Shown: positions 23,167 through 30,561 of the stretch, piece after piece
Numbering within the stretch: the stretch's first letter is position 1
Layout: each line of letters opens with the position of its first letter
Assembly (NCBI RefSeq): GCF_041088075.1
Contig: NZ_JBGCVY010000022.1
Coordinates: 14,715-78,714, forward strand
Reading direction: 5' to 3'
Length of the DNA: 64,000 nucleotides
Source of the DNA: Mucilaginibacter_A sp041088075
Lineage (GTDB): Bacteria; Bacteroidota; Bacteroidia; Sphingobacteriales; Sphingobacteriaceae
Notes under the pieces: model-generated
Seen by the model: only the letters and a program-made list of their open reading frames with translations
Told to the model about the DNA's origin: nothing
Databases searched by the model: none
Position numbers and translations under genes: made by a program

Positions 23167-25407
23167 CTACTTTTTTAAAGTAGCTTGACTGGCCAAAACC
23201 GGTTTTACAATTACCGGCGGTACTGCTTTTGGTTTAGGCGGAGGCGCTGCTTTTTTAGCTTTTCGCGCCAAACCCGGAATGATGGATTCTTTGGAAACCG
23301 GCCGGTCTTTTGGCTTCCAGATAAAGCCTTTTAAATATTTGTCGTCATCTTTTAATCGCCCGATAGGCGTTATAAAAGCATCAGGTTTGCTTAAAAGTAC
23401 AATTTCACTCGGTTTGTTGTTTTTCAGGTTGATCCTGATCCGGCTGCTCAGCGAATGGTTCATGTTGGTAAACTGGTTGTTCTCATAAGTGTAATACAAA
23501 CTTTCGGCGTTGCCGTCCACAAAAAGCGTACTCAGTTTATTATTCCTGAAAATCCCCCTGATCTTTTTGCCCGAAACCTGGTTAAAGTACGACGAATCAC
23601 CCTGTGTGTTCACCACAAAAGAAGAACGGATCAAATCCATATTGTCCAGCTTTTTATTTTTAAGCTGAAGGAAAATCGTATCGGCCGTCAACTGCGAACC
23701 TTCCGCCCAGATAATCGGTTTGATGTACAAGCGCACTAACGAATCGCTGTTGCTGAACGTGATCGAATCGGCAACAGCCTGTAAATCAGACTTAAATATT
23801 TTGGCGCGGTGCCAGGCCGTAATATTCCGAACGCGGGAAGTATCGCTCAAAACCACTTTCCGCGAAGCATAAACCGGGTCTTTTTCCAACGCTTTTTTGA
23901 TCGAATCCTGTCGTGCGATCCGCAGTTTTCGCAAAGCGGCCGTGTCTGGCGCACGTTTTTTTTCTACTTTCGGCAAAATCATTTTTCCAAAAAATTCGCG
24001 GTGCCAGTAAGTGGTGTCCTGCAAGTTCCGCAAATCAAGCTGCACAGCTTCCAGTTCGTTTTTCCCTTTGATGCGTGGTTTTGGCCGCGACCGTGCTTTG
24101 ATCGAAGTATCGCGCAACCCATATAAACGCATTTTTTCGCGCCTTTCTTTTTCGGCTTTAAAAGTAAGGATTTGCGTTTCCAGCGTATCGGCCGTCATAT
24201 AAATTGAATCCCGTTTCGTAATCACCGTATCTTTTACCAGCGTTCGGATCGGTTTTTCAGCAACAGCCAGTTTTGCCGGAGAACTTTTTGCCGGTTCGTT
24301 TTTTGGCGATGCTGTTTTTACCGTACTATTTTTGGTGTTGGCTTTGGGTTGGTTTTTTGGCGATGCTGTTTTTACCGTACTATTTTTGGTATTGACTACT
24401 GGTTGGTTTTTGGGCGATGCTGTTTTTACCGTACTATTTTTGGTGTTTAAAGTTTTTGCAGAAGTTGCCGGTGCTTCTTTTACCGCATATTTTTCGGGAT
24501 GTTTCAGCGAATCGCGGTTCACCGAATCGCGCTGCTCGGTTACAAAAATCACGTAGGCGTTTTTGGTAACCACCGTCCGTTCCTGCGCTTTGTAATAATT
24601 AGCCAAGTCGCCGCGCAGGTTGATGCGTTGCTCGGTATCGTTAAAAACAATGCGGCCATTGGCGCGGCCAAAACCCTTTATGTCGTCAAAAAATAAAGTA
24701 TCGCCCACTAAAGTTCTGCTTCCGCTGTCGTAACGGTTGTTTTTGGTGCCCAAAGCTTGCTGCGTAATCGTGTTGTACGTGCCAAATTCGGTGTACAACG
24801 TGTCGGTTTTTTGGTAGATGTGCGTTGGCCCGTAAAAGTAAGCGATCTTGGAATTGGAGTTGTAACGCATCGTGTCTGATTTTACCAGCGCATCTTTTCC
24901 CGTCAAAACCACATTGTACCGAAAATAAGCATCGCGCGAAAAAGCAAAATAATAACCGTTGCGGCTTACCAAAGTGTTCTCTTTTTGGGTGAGTTTTCCG
25001 CCTTCAACATAAGTTCCGTAGCGGGTTTGCGTGTTGTAATTAAGGTGGTCGGTGGTTAGCGTGGCATCCTTATCCACCAAAATAACATGGTTGGTCAGGA
25101 TGGCAATATGCGTGTTGCCGTTGTAGTTTAGCAGATCAGAATAGATATTCAGCGTATCAGCCTGATGGATAACGACGTGGCCAAAAGCATCAAAAGCATT
25201 TTTTTGGGGGTAAAAATAAGCGCTGTCGGATTGCAAAGTGGCGTTTTCGTGCTGAAAAGTGCCGTTGTAAACTTTCAGAAAATCTCTATTTTTAGAAAGC
25301 ACAGTCCTGCTGGAAGAAACCAGGTTAACTTTGGCCGTTTTTTTTTGCTGCGCCCAACCGTAACCGCCCAACAGCAACAAACAAAACGTGATCAATATTT
25401 TCTGCAC
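23167..25407 (-). CDS. OstA-like LPS transport/assembly protein
   Basis: A 746-residue secreted protein with a signal peptide (LITFCLLLLGGYGWA). Residues about 30-300 carry OstA/LptA-type beta-jellyroll repeats (TLQSDSAYFYP, FGHVVIHQADTLNIYSD, LTTDHLNYN), as in the Bacteroidota OstA-like family (PF13100). A middle, low-complexity region includes three 18-residue repeats NTKNSTVKTASPKNQP. The C-terminal half has more OstA-like turns and ends in a Pro/Lys-rich tail. Its expected role is LPS bridging or export across the periplasm. The start is GTG at 25407, 4 bases after a promoter-like TAATTTTG box on the minus strand, so the message may be leaderless. Confidence 0.82.
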   Translation of the reverse strand: MQKILITFCLLLLGGYGWAQQKKTAKVNLVSSSRTVLSKNRDFLKVYNGTFQHENATLQSDSAYFYPQKNAFDAFGHVVIHQADTLNIYSDLLNYNGNTHIAILTNHVILVDKDATLTTDHLNYNTQTRYGTYVEGGKLTQKENTLVSRNGYYFAFSRDAYFRYNVVLTGKDALVKSDTMRYNSNSKIAYFYGPTHIYQKTDTLYTEFGTYNTITQQALGTKNNRYDSGSRTLVGDTLFFDDIKGFGRANGRIVFNDTEQRINLRGDLANYYKAQERTVVTKNAYVIFVTEQRDSVNRDSLKHPEKYAVKEAPATSAKTLNTKNSTVKTASPKNQPVVNTKNSTVKTASPKNQPKANTKNSTVKTASPKNEPAKSSPAKLAVAEKPIRTLVKDTVITKRDSIYMTADTLETQILTFKAEKERREKMRLYGLRDTSIKARSRPKPRIKGKNELEAVQLDLRNLQDTTYWHREFFGKMILPKVEKKRAPDTAALRKLRIARQDSIKKALEKDPVYASRKVVLSDTSRVRNITAWHRAKIFKSDLQAVADSITFSNSDSLVRLYIKPIIWAEGSQLTADTIFLQLKNKKLDNMDLIRSSFVVNTQGDSSYFNQVSGKKIRGIFRNNKLSTLFVDGNAESLYYTYENNQFTNMNHSLSSRIRINLKNNKPSEIVLLSKPDAFITPIGRLKDDDKYLKGFIWKPKDRPVSKESIIPGLARKAKKAAPPPKPKAVPPVIVKPVLASQATLKK
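24295..24452 (-). repeat. Three tandem 54-bp units in ostA, each with a repeat variant
   Basis: Three near-identical 54-base units encode NTKNSTVKTASPKNQP-like segments. Each contains an exact ATGCTGTTTTTA, the complement of TAAAAACAGCAT, at 24309, 24363 and 24417. So one tandem duplication has tripled the variant motif within a gene. Confidence 0.9.
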
Positions 25408-25411
25408 AACA

Positions 25412-25454
25412 CAAAATTAAATTTTTGAACGGGTAACCAAAACAATTAAATTTG
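25412..25454. promoter_or_regulatory. Divergent promoters of ostA and tilS
   Basis: Plus strand: TTG at 25425-25427, a 19-base spacer, and TAAATTTG at 25447-25454, 6 bases before the tilS ATG. Minus strand: TTTG at 25441-25438, an 18-base spacer, and TAATTTTG at 25419-25412, 4 bases before the ostA GTG. Both match the Bacteroidota -33/-7 pattern, and both would start transcription at or next to the start codon. Confidence 0.6.
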
Positions 25455-25460
25455 AACCTG

Positions 25461-26801
25461 ATGCTTCCCGTACAACAATTTCAGGAATTTGCCCAGCGGC
25501 ATGCTCTTTTTACCCCGCAAAATTTGGTGCTGGCGGCAGTGAGCGGCGGCAAAGATTCTGTTTTACTGGCGCACCTGCTTAAAAGTTCTGGCTTTAAATT
25601 TGCCCTAGCGCATTGTAATTTTTTGCTCCGCGGAGAAGAATCACAGCGCGACCAAAATTTTACTGCAAATTTAGCCGATCAGTTGCAAGTGCCGTTTTTT
25701 TTAACAGAATTTAACACCGAAAATTATGCCGCTAAAAACAGCATTTCCATCCAAATGGCCGCGCGGAAATTGCGTTACGAATGGTTCGACCAACTTTGTG
25801 CCGAACACAATTATGATTGCATCGCCCTGGCGCACCACCAAAATGACGCCGTTGAAACCATCTTGTTAAACTTAACGCGCGGCACCGGAATTGCCGGCCT
25901 GCACGGAATTTTACCGAAAAATGGAAAATTGGTTAGGCCGATGCTGTTTTTATCTAAAGAAAATATAGACCAGATTTGTGCTGAAGAAAAACTGACTTTT
26001 GTGGAAGACAGTTCTAACATTTCCACCAAATATGCGCGCAACAAAATCCGGTTGGAAGTAGTGCCTAAGCTGAAAGAACTCAACCCAAACCTCGAAAAAA
26101 CATTTGAACAAAACCTGGAGCGTTTCCGCGAGTTGGAAGCTTTGCTGGAAAACCAGTTGAAGCAACTGCGCGATACTGTTTTTATCAGGCAAAATTTGGA
26201 AACACGGATCAAGTTGGAAAGCCTTCGCCAACTAAATCCACAAAAACTATTGCTTTTTGGTTTGCTGCACGAATTTAATTTTAGCGAACAAGTGGTAAAA
26301 GATTTGCTGCTTTCCCTCGAAAAACACTCCGGAAAAGTTTTTGAATCGCCATCGCACCAACTAATTTTAGACCGGACCGAAATCATTATCCATCCCAAAA
26401 AAACACTGATAAAAGAAGCATTGCTGATTTTGGAAAACCAAAACGAAATTCATTTCCAGGGTTTTAAGTTGAAGCTTTTGCACGATGATTCAGCCTTGAT
26501 CGTTAAAAATAACCCGATGGCAGCTTCCGTTGATGCCGAAAAAATCATCTTCCCGCTCACTTTGCGCAACTGGCAAACCGGCGATTATTTTTTCCCGCTG
26601 GGGATGCAGCAGCGCCAAAAACTAAGCGACTTTTTTATCCACCAAAAGCTGCCTTTGCACCAAAAATCGAACGTTCCTGTTTTGGTAAATGGCAACCAGG
26701 AAATCATTTGGGTTTGTGGTTTCCGGCTGGACGACCGGTACAAAGTGCGCGCCCAAACCAAAAAAGTTGTTATCTTCGAATTGTCCAACCTTGTAACATG
26801 A
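25461..26801 (+). CDS. tilS: tRNA(Ile)-lysidine synthase
   Basis: TilS (446 residues) adds lysine to C34 of tRNA-Ile(CAU), changing its codon from AUG to AUA. The N-terminal PP-loop AVSGGKDSVLLAHLL binds ATP; HCNFLLRGEESQRD, HHQNDAVETILLNL and the RNKIRLEVVP block are conserved. The C-terminal part has the TilS-specific domain (NWQTGDYFFPLGM, KLSDFFIHQKLP). The ATG at 25461 is used; an in-frame TTG three codons upstream is ignored. An exact 12-bp repeat (26410-26421) encodes IKEAL. The stop overlaps the next ATG. Confidence 0.96.
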   Translation: MLPVQQFQEFAQRHALFTPQNLVLAAVSGGKDSVLLAHLLKSSGFKFALAHCNFLLRGEESQRDQNFTANLADQLQVPFFLTEFNTENYAAKNSISIQMAARKLRYEWFDQLCAEHNYDCIALAHHQNDAVETILLNLTRGTGIAGLHGILPKNGKLVRPMLFLSKENIDQICAEEKLTFVEDSSNISTKYARNKIRLEVVPKLKELNPNLEKTFEQNLERFRELEALLENQLKQLRDTVFIRQNLETRIKLESLRQLNPQKLLLFGLLHEFNFSEQVVKDLLLSLEKHSGKVFESPSHQLILDRTEIIIHPKKTLIKEALLILENQNEIHFQGFKLKLLHDDSALIVKNNPMAASVDAEKIIFPLTLRNWQTGDYFFPLGMQQRQKLSDFFIHQKLPLHQKSNVPVLVNGNQEIIWVCGFRLDDRYKVRAQTKKVVIFELSNLVT

Positions 26802-27283
26802 GCACAAAACCGGCTTTTACCGAAAAGCAATACCTCGGCCGCGAGTTTATCCCGATCACCATCCGTTTGGCATTGGCCATCCTTTGTTTTGCCATTTATT
26901 TTTTTACCGCCGAGCGCGAGCGCAACGGTGATTTGCTGCTGGTGGTTGGTTTCGGCATTTTGGTGATTTCCATCATCATCGGTTTTATGCTGCATTTCCG
27001 TATCAGGGTACTTAACAAAAGTGTGCTGGTTGACGGTTTGTGGACCACGCAATTGGTCAAGATTGACTTAAACAGCATTACCCACGTCGAGCAGAAACCG
27101 TATAGCCGTTATATCCTAAACAACCCGGTTTACAATTTGCATAAAAAAGGGACCATCCGTTTTTACACCGGCGGCAATTGTGCGGTGCATTTAACCGACC
27201 GGGATGGTTTGGTTTATATCATCGGTTCGCTATATCCAAATGAATTGGAACGGGCGATTTTGGGGGAAATGGGGAAGCGTTAA
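26798..27283 (+). CDS. Two-helix membrane protein with PH-like domain
   Basis: A 161-residue protein starting at an ATG that overlaps the tilS stop (ATGA), so it is translationally coupled to tilS. Two hydrophobic helices (IRLALAILCFAIYFF and LLVVGFGILVISIIIGFML) form a hairpin in the membrane. The following 90 residues (RIRVLNKSVLVDGLW...SITHVEQKPYSRYIL...) have the strand pattern of a bacterial PH-like domain. No motif defines a function. It is a conserved-looking but uncharacterised partner of tilS. Confidence 0.55.
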   Translation: MSTKPAFTEKQYLGREFIPITIRLALAILCFAIYFFTAERERNGDLLLVVGFGILVISIIIGFMLHFRIRVLNKSVLVDGLWTTQLVKIDLNSITHVEQKPYSRYILNNPVYNLHKKGTIRFYTGGNCAVHLTDRDGLVYIIGSLYPNELERAILGEMGKR

Positions 27284-27449
27284 TTTTTTTGTTAATAGTT
27301 CATAGTCAATTGTTAACGGTTTGAAAATTTGCACTTAAATATTTATCCAGCTAAACCAAGTACTTTAAATAGTTAACACCTATATCCAAGACATAAAAGA
27401 AATTTTATCTAAAGCGCGACAAACAGCATATACTGCCATTAACGCTTCA

Positions 27450-28385
27450 ATGGTACAAGCTTATTGGCAAATAGGCAAACGGATTGTAGAACAAGAACAA
27501 GAAGGGGAAAAGCGTGCAGCATACGGTGGGCAGGTTTTAAAGGAATTATCAATAGCACTTACTACTGAATTTGGAAAGGGGTTTTCCGCTGCTAATCTTC
27601 GTAACTTCAGGCAGTTTTATCTAACTTATCCTAACCAGAAGATTTGCTACACACTGTGTAGCAAATTAACCTGGAGCCATAACAGGTTAATCATGAGGAT
27701 TGATGATACTGATGCCCGAAATTGGTATCTAAAAGAAGCAGCAGAGCAAGGATGGAGTGTAAGGGCTTTGGAACGTAATTTGGATACACTTTACTATCAG
27801 CGCTTGCTTTCTTCGCAAAAAGGGCAGAAGAGTTTAACGGATAGCCAATCATTAGAAAAATCAAATCCTGCCGACTTTATAAAAGACCCTTATGTTTTTG
27901 AGTTTTTAAATATTCCCCAACCATTTACTTCATCAGAAAAGGAAATAGAAACGGCTCTTATCGAAAACCTCCAACAGTTTTTGTTAGAATTAGGCAAAGG
28001 ATTTTCCTTTGTAGGAAGGCAATTTAGGATCAGTTCAGAAACAGAGCATTACTATATTGATCTCGTTTTTTACAATTATCTGCTCAAATGTTTTGTTTTG
28101 ATTGACCTTAAAGCAGGAAAGTTGTCGCATCAGGATATTGGGCAGATGGATATGTACCGCAGAATGTTTGATGACTTGAAAAAAACCGAAGGCGATAACC
28201 CTACCATTGGTATTATTCTTTGTATGGAAAAAAGCGAAACGGTAGTAAAATATTCTGTAATGAATGATAATCCTGCACTGTTTGCTGCAAAATACAAACC
28301 ATATCTTCCCACAGAAGCAGAATTGATTACAGAAATAGAAAGGGAAAAAATAAGGTTAAAACTATTAAACGTTAAACATGAATAA
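27450..28385 (+). CDS. YhcG-family PDDEXK nuclease (DUF1016), start unclear
   Basis: A 311-residue protein of the YhcG/RpnC-related family. The N-terminal DUF1016 domain (MVQAYWQIGKRIVEQEQ, KELSIALTTEFGKGFSAANL) is followed by SKLTWSHNRLIMR. The C-terminal nuclease region has SSETEHYYIDLVFYNYLLKCFVLIDLKAGKLSHQD, matching the PDDEXK pattern (shown in parts: FYIDLVF-type and IDLKAGKL). Family members are tied to mobile elements or defence, with function unsettled. Upstream of the ATG the frame stays open for 27 codons and reads like the family N-terminus (YIQDIKEILSKARQTAYTAI), but contains no normal start codon, so the gene may be truncated or use an unusual start. A repeat variant (27730-27741) lies inside. 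Confidence 0.75.
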   Translation: MVQAYWQIGKRIVEQEQEGEKRAAYGGQVLKELSIALTTEFGKGFSAANLRNFRQFYLTYPNQKICYTLCSKLTWSHNRLIMRIDDTDARNWYLKEAAEQGWSVRALERNLDTLYYQRLLSSQKGQKSLTDSQSLEKSNPADFIKDPYVFEFLNIPQPFTSSEKEIETALIENLQQFLLELGKGFSFVGRQFRISSETEHYYIDLVFYNYLLKCFVLIDLKAGKLSHQDIGQMDMYRRMFDDLKKTEGDNPTIGIILCMEKSETVVKYSVMNDNPALFAAKYKPYLPTEAELITEIEREKIRLKLLNVKHE

Positions 28386-28419
28386 GCCTTAATTTTTACT
28401 TTCCCCTCACACCGCCCCA

Positions 28420-28450
28420 CTTGCCACTCCTCATAAAAAACTTATATTTG
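28420..28450 (+). promoter_or_regulatory. Promoter of the cysteine/sulfur locus
   Basis: TTG at 28421-28423, a 19-base spacer, and TATATTTG at 28443-28450 match the Bacteroidota -33/-7 consensus exactly in spacing and -7 sequence. The riboswitch begins directly after the expected start point. Confidence 0.65.
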
Positions 28451-28469
28451 CAGCACTCCACACTATCAA

Positions 28470-28580
28470 AGTTTGGTTTATACAGAAGAGGTGAGAGGTC
28501 AGGCTCTAAAACCCTCTGGCAACCCGCAAATTTGTGATGCAAGGTGCCAAATCCTGCTCCGCAAGGAGGACTATAAATTG
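28470..28580 (+). ncRNA. SAM-I-type (S-box) riboswitch
   Basis: The RNA contains GGCAACC (28518-28524) and GGTGCCAAATCC (28543-28554), the hallmark strands of the SAM-I family P4 region and junction. TTTATA (28477-28482) can close P1 with TATAAA (28572-28577). The stretch AGAGGTGAGAGGTCAGGCTC can form P2/P3. A short hairpin CTCC-GCAA-GGAG (28557-28568) lies between P4 and P1, an extra feature compared with the simplest S-box. Position before cysH-cysD-cysN and a sulfhydrylase gene fits control by S-adenosylmethionine. Family assignment is from memory of the consensus. Confidence 0.72.
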
Positions 28581-28584
28581 AAAA

Positions 28585-28674
28585 ATGAAAAGAACTGTTT
28601 TTACCACCCTTTTTTGTACGCCTGCCATCATTGACAAAGGCTTTTGTTTAGGTTTTATCCATAATTTATATTGA
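28585..28674 (+). CDS. Possible 29-codon upstream ORF
   Basis: ATG at 28585, 29 codons (MKRTVFTTLFCTPAIIDKGF...), stop TGA at 28672-28674. A GGAGGA sequence of the riboswitch hairpin lies 15 bases upstream. The stop overlaps the ATG of a second 19-codon frame. It could be a translated leader coupled to the riboswitch, or chance. Confidence 0.3.
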   Translation: MKRTVFTTLFCTPAIIDKGFCLGFIHNLY

Positions 28675-28733
28675 TGAAAACAAAAGAAATCAATCGGAAA
28701 ACAGCAGGAGCAAATACCCCACAAAATCCATAG
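28674..28733 (+). CDS. Possible 19-codon leader ORF before cysH
   Basis: ATG at 28674 overlaps the previous stop (TGATG). It encodes MKTKEINRKTAGANTPQNP and ends TAG at 28731-28733, five bases before the cysH ATG. The tight overlaps suggest coupling, but it may be chance; only comparison with relatives would tell. Confidence 0.35.
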   Translation: MKTKEINRKTAGANTPQNP

Positions 28734-28738
28734 ATTAT

Positions 28739-29500
28739 ATGACGGAAGTTCAAACTAAACTCCTGCAACTGAAAAAAGAGGTTAAAAATATACCGCTAAA
28801 AGAAGCATTGCAATTGGTGGCAGCGCGTTTTCCGGGGCAGGTTGCTTTTTCCACTTCTTTTGGGATGGAAGACCAGGTGATTACACATGTGATCGGAAAA
28901 AATAAAATCCCGATGAAGGTTTTTACGTTGGACACCGGTCGGCTTTTTAACGAAACGTACGAAGTTTGGTCGGCCACGGCAAATGCTTTTGATTTGCAAA
29001 TTGACCCTTATTATCCGGATGCCGAAGAAATTCAGAATTTTGTAAGAGAAAAAGGCATTAACAGCATGTATTTGTCCGTTGATAACCGAAAAGAATGTTG
29101 CCGCATCCGCAAAATTGAGCCGTTAAAAAGAGCATTACAAGGCGTGGCGGTTTGGGTTACGGGCGTTCGTGCGGCGCAATCCGTAAATCGGCAAAACTTT
29201 AAGATGTTTGAGTGGGACGATGCTTTTCAACTCATCAAATTCAACCCGCTGCTGCACTGCAGCGACCAGGATGTGGCCGATTTCGTTCAGCAAAACAACA
29301 CGCCTTACAACAAATTACACGATCAGGGTTTTTTAAGCATCGGCTGCGCGCCTTGCACGCGTGCCATCCATTTTGGCGAAGACCCACGTGCCGGCCGCTG
29401 GTGGTGGGAAGATTCTAAAAAAGAATGCGGCTTGCATCAAACCAAAATACTGGCTGATATTACCGACCCGGAATTAACACAAAACGACTTACATTCATGA
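28739..29500 (+). CDS. cysH: Adenylyl-sulfate (APS/PAPS) reductase
   Basis: CysH (253 residues) reduces activated sulfate to sulfite using thioredoxin. The PP-loop-derived FSTSFGMEDQVITH and FTLDTGRLF are conserved. The cysteines CC (C120, C121) and C203-xx-C206 bind a [4Fe-4S] cluster, which marks the APS-type enzyme. C230 in KKECGLH is the catalytic nucleophile. This is the first enzyme gene behind the SAM riboswitch. An exact repeat copy (28797-28808) encodes LKEAL. Its stop overlaps the cysD ATG. Confidence 0.95.
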   Translation: MTEVQTKLLQLKKEVKNIPLKEALQLVAARFPGQVAFSTSFGMEDQVITHVIGKNKIPMKVFTLDTGRLFNETYEVWSATANAFDLQIDPYYPDAEEIQNFVREKGINSMYLSVDNRKECCRIRKIEPLKRALQGVAVWVTGVRAAQSVNRQNFKMFEWDDAFQLIKFNPLLHCSDQDVADFVQQNNTPYNKLHDQGFLSIGCAPCTRAIHFGEDPRAGRWWWEDSKKECGLHQTKILADITDPELTQNDLHS

Positions 29501-30390
29501 TTTCCAACCATTTAAAAGAACTGGAAGAAGAATCCATTTATATTATGCGCGAAGTGGCTGCGCAATTTGAGCGGCTTGCTTTGCTGTTTTCGGGCGGAAA
29601 AGACTCGATCACGCTGGTTCATCTGGCGCGAAAAGCTTTTTATCCCGCCAAATTTCCGTTTCCGCTGGTGCATATTGATACCGGACACAACTTCCCCGAA
29701 ACGATTGAATTTCGCGATCAATTGGTCGGAAAAGTTGGTGCCCAACTGATCGTTCGTTACGTGCAGGACAGCATCAACCAGAAAAAAGCAACCGAAGAAA
29801 CCGGAAAATATGCCAGCCGGAACAGTCTGCAAACGGTAACGCTTTTGGATACGATTGAAGAATTTAAGTTTGATGCCTGCATCGGCGGCGCACGGCGCGA
29901 CGAAGAAAAAGCGCGTGCCAAAGAACGTATTTTCTCGGTTCGTGATGAGTTTGGTTCCTGGGAACCGAAACGCCAGCGGCCGGAATTGTGGGGACATTTA
30001 AACGGCCTAATCAATTATGGTGAAAATGTGCGTTGTTTCCCGATCAGCAACTGGACGGAACTGGATGTTTGGAATTATATCAAACAGGAGAAATTGGATT
30101 TGCCAAGTATATATTTCACCCATCCGCGCGAAGTTTTGGTACGTGATGGCCAGCTTTTCCCGTATTCCGAATATTTAAATATGGATGGCGAAGAAGTTTT
30201 TACCAAAGATGTGCGTTTCCGTACCGTTGGTGATATGACTTGTACCGCTGCTGTTTCTTCTACCGCCGGAACTTTGGATGATATTATTGAGGAAATTAAA
30301 TCTTCCCGTATTTCAGAACGGGGAGCGAGGATGGATGATAAACGTTCTGAAGCGGCGATGGAAAAACGGAAACTGGCAGGATATTTTTAA
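29497..30390 (+). CDS. cysD: Sulfate adenylyltransferase subunit 2
   Basis: CysD (297 residues) is the catalytic subunit of ATP sulfurylase and makes APS from ATP and sulfate with CysN. The PP-loop is LFSGGKDSITLVHLARKAF; ACIGGARRDEEKARAKERIF is the diagnostic arginine-rich block, followed by WTELDVWNYI and the C-terminal DDKRSEAAMEKRKLAGYF. The ATG overlaps the cysH stop (ATGA). A 170-base gap with repeats and a strong hairpin separates it from cysN. Confidence 0.96.
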   Translation: MISNHLKELEEESIYIMREVAAQFERLALLFSGGKDSITLVHLARKAFYPAKFPFPLVHIDTGHNFPETIEFRDQLVGKVGAQLIVRYVQDSINQKKATEETGKYASRNSLQTVTLLDTIEEFKFDACIGGARRDEEKARAKERIFSVRDEFGSWEPKRQRPELWGHLNGLINYGENVRCFPISNWTELDVWNYIKQEKLDLPSIYFTHPREVLVRDGQLFPYSEYLNMDGEEVFTKDVRFRTVGDMTCTAAVSSTAGTLDDIIEEIKSSRISERGARMDDKRSEAAMEKRKLAGYF

Positions 30391-30458
30391 GGCGAAAGGT
30401 AGGAGGGTGGAAGGTAGTAAGGCAAAAGGTGAAAGGTAGAAAGGTAGCCGCCATACTT

Positions 30459-30474
30459 CCCCTCTCGAGAGGGG
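30459..30474. repeat. 16-bp palindrome between cysD and cysN
   Basis: CCCCTCTCGAGAGGGG, perfect, in a G/A-rich stretch with several AAAGGTAG-like copies just upstream. It is an intergenic repeat of a type often seen in Bacteroidota. Confidence 0.75.
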
Positions 30475-30508
30475 TCAGGGGTGTGTCCTTCTCCACATAA
30501 AAAACATT

Positions 30509-30547
30509 GATAAAAACAGTATCAAAAACACATATACTGTTTTTATC
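30509..30547. terminator. Perfect 14-bp hairpin between cysD and cysN
   Basis: GATAAAAACAGTAT (30509-30522) and ATACTGTTTTTATC (30534-30547) pair perfectly around 11 bases. The arms are one-base variants of TAAAAACAGCAT. It ends 14 bases before the cysN ATG, so it could attenuate or process the transcript between cysD and cysN. Confidence 0.6.
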
Positions 30548-30561
30548 ACCAAAAAATCAAC

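Noticed and set aside
28506..28724. A 72-codon minus-strand frame over the riboswitch
   Set aside because: It is antisense to a structured leader and has no start signal or domain; the riboswitch explains the conservation better.
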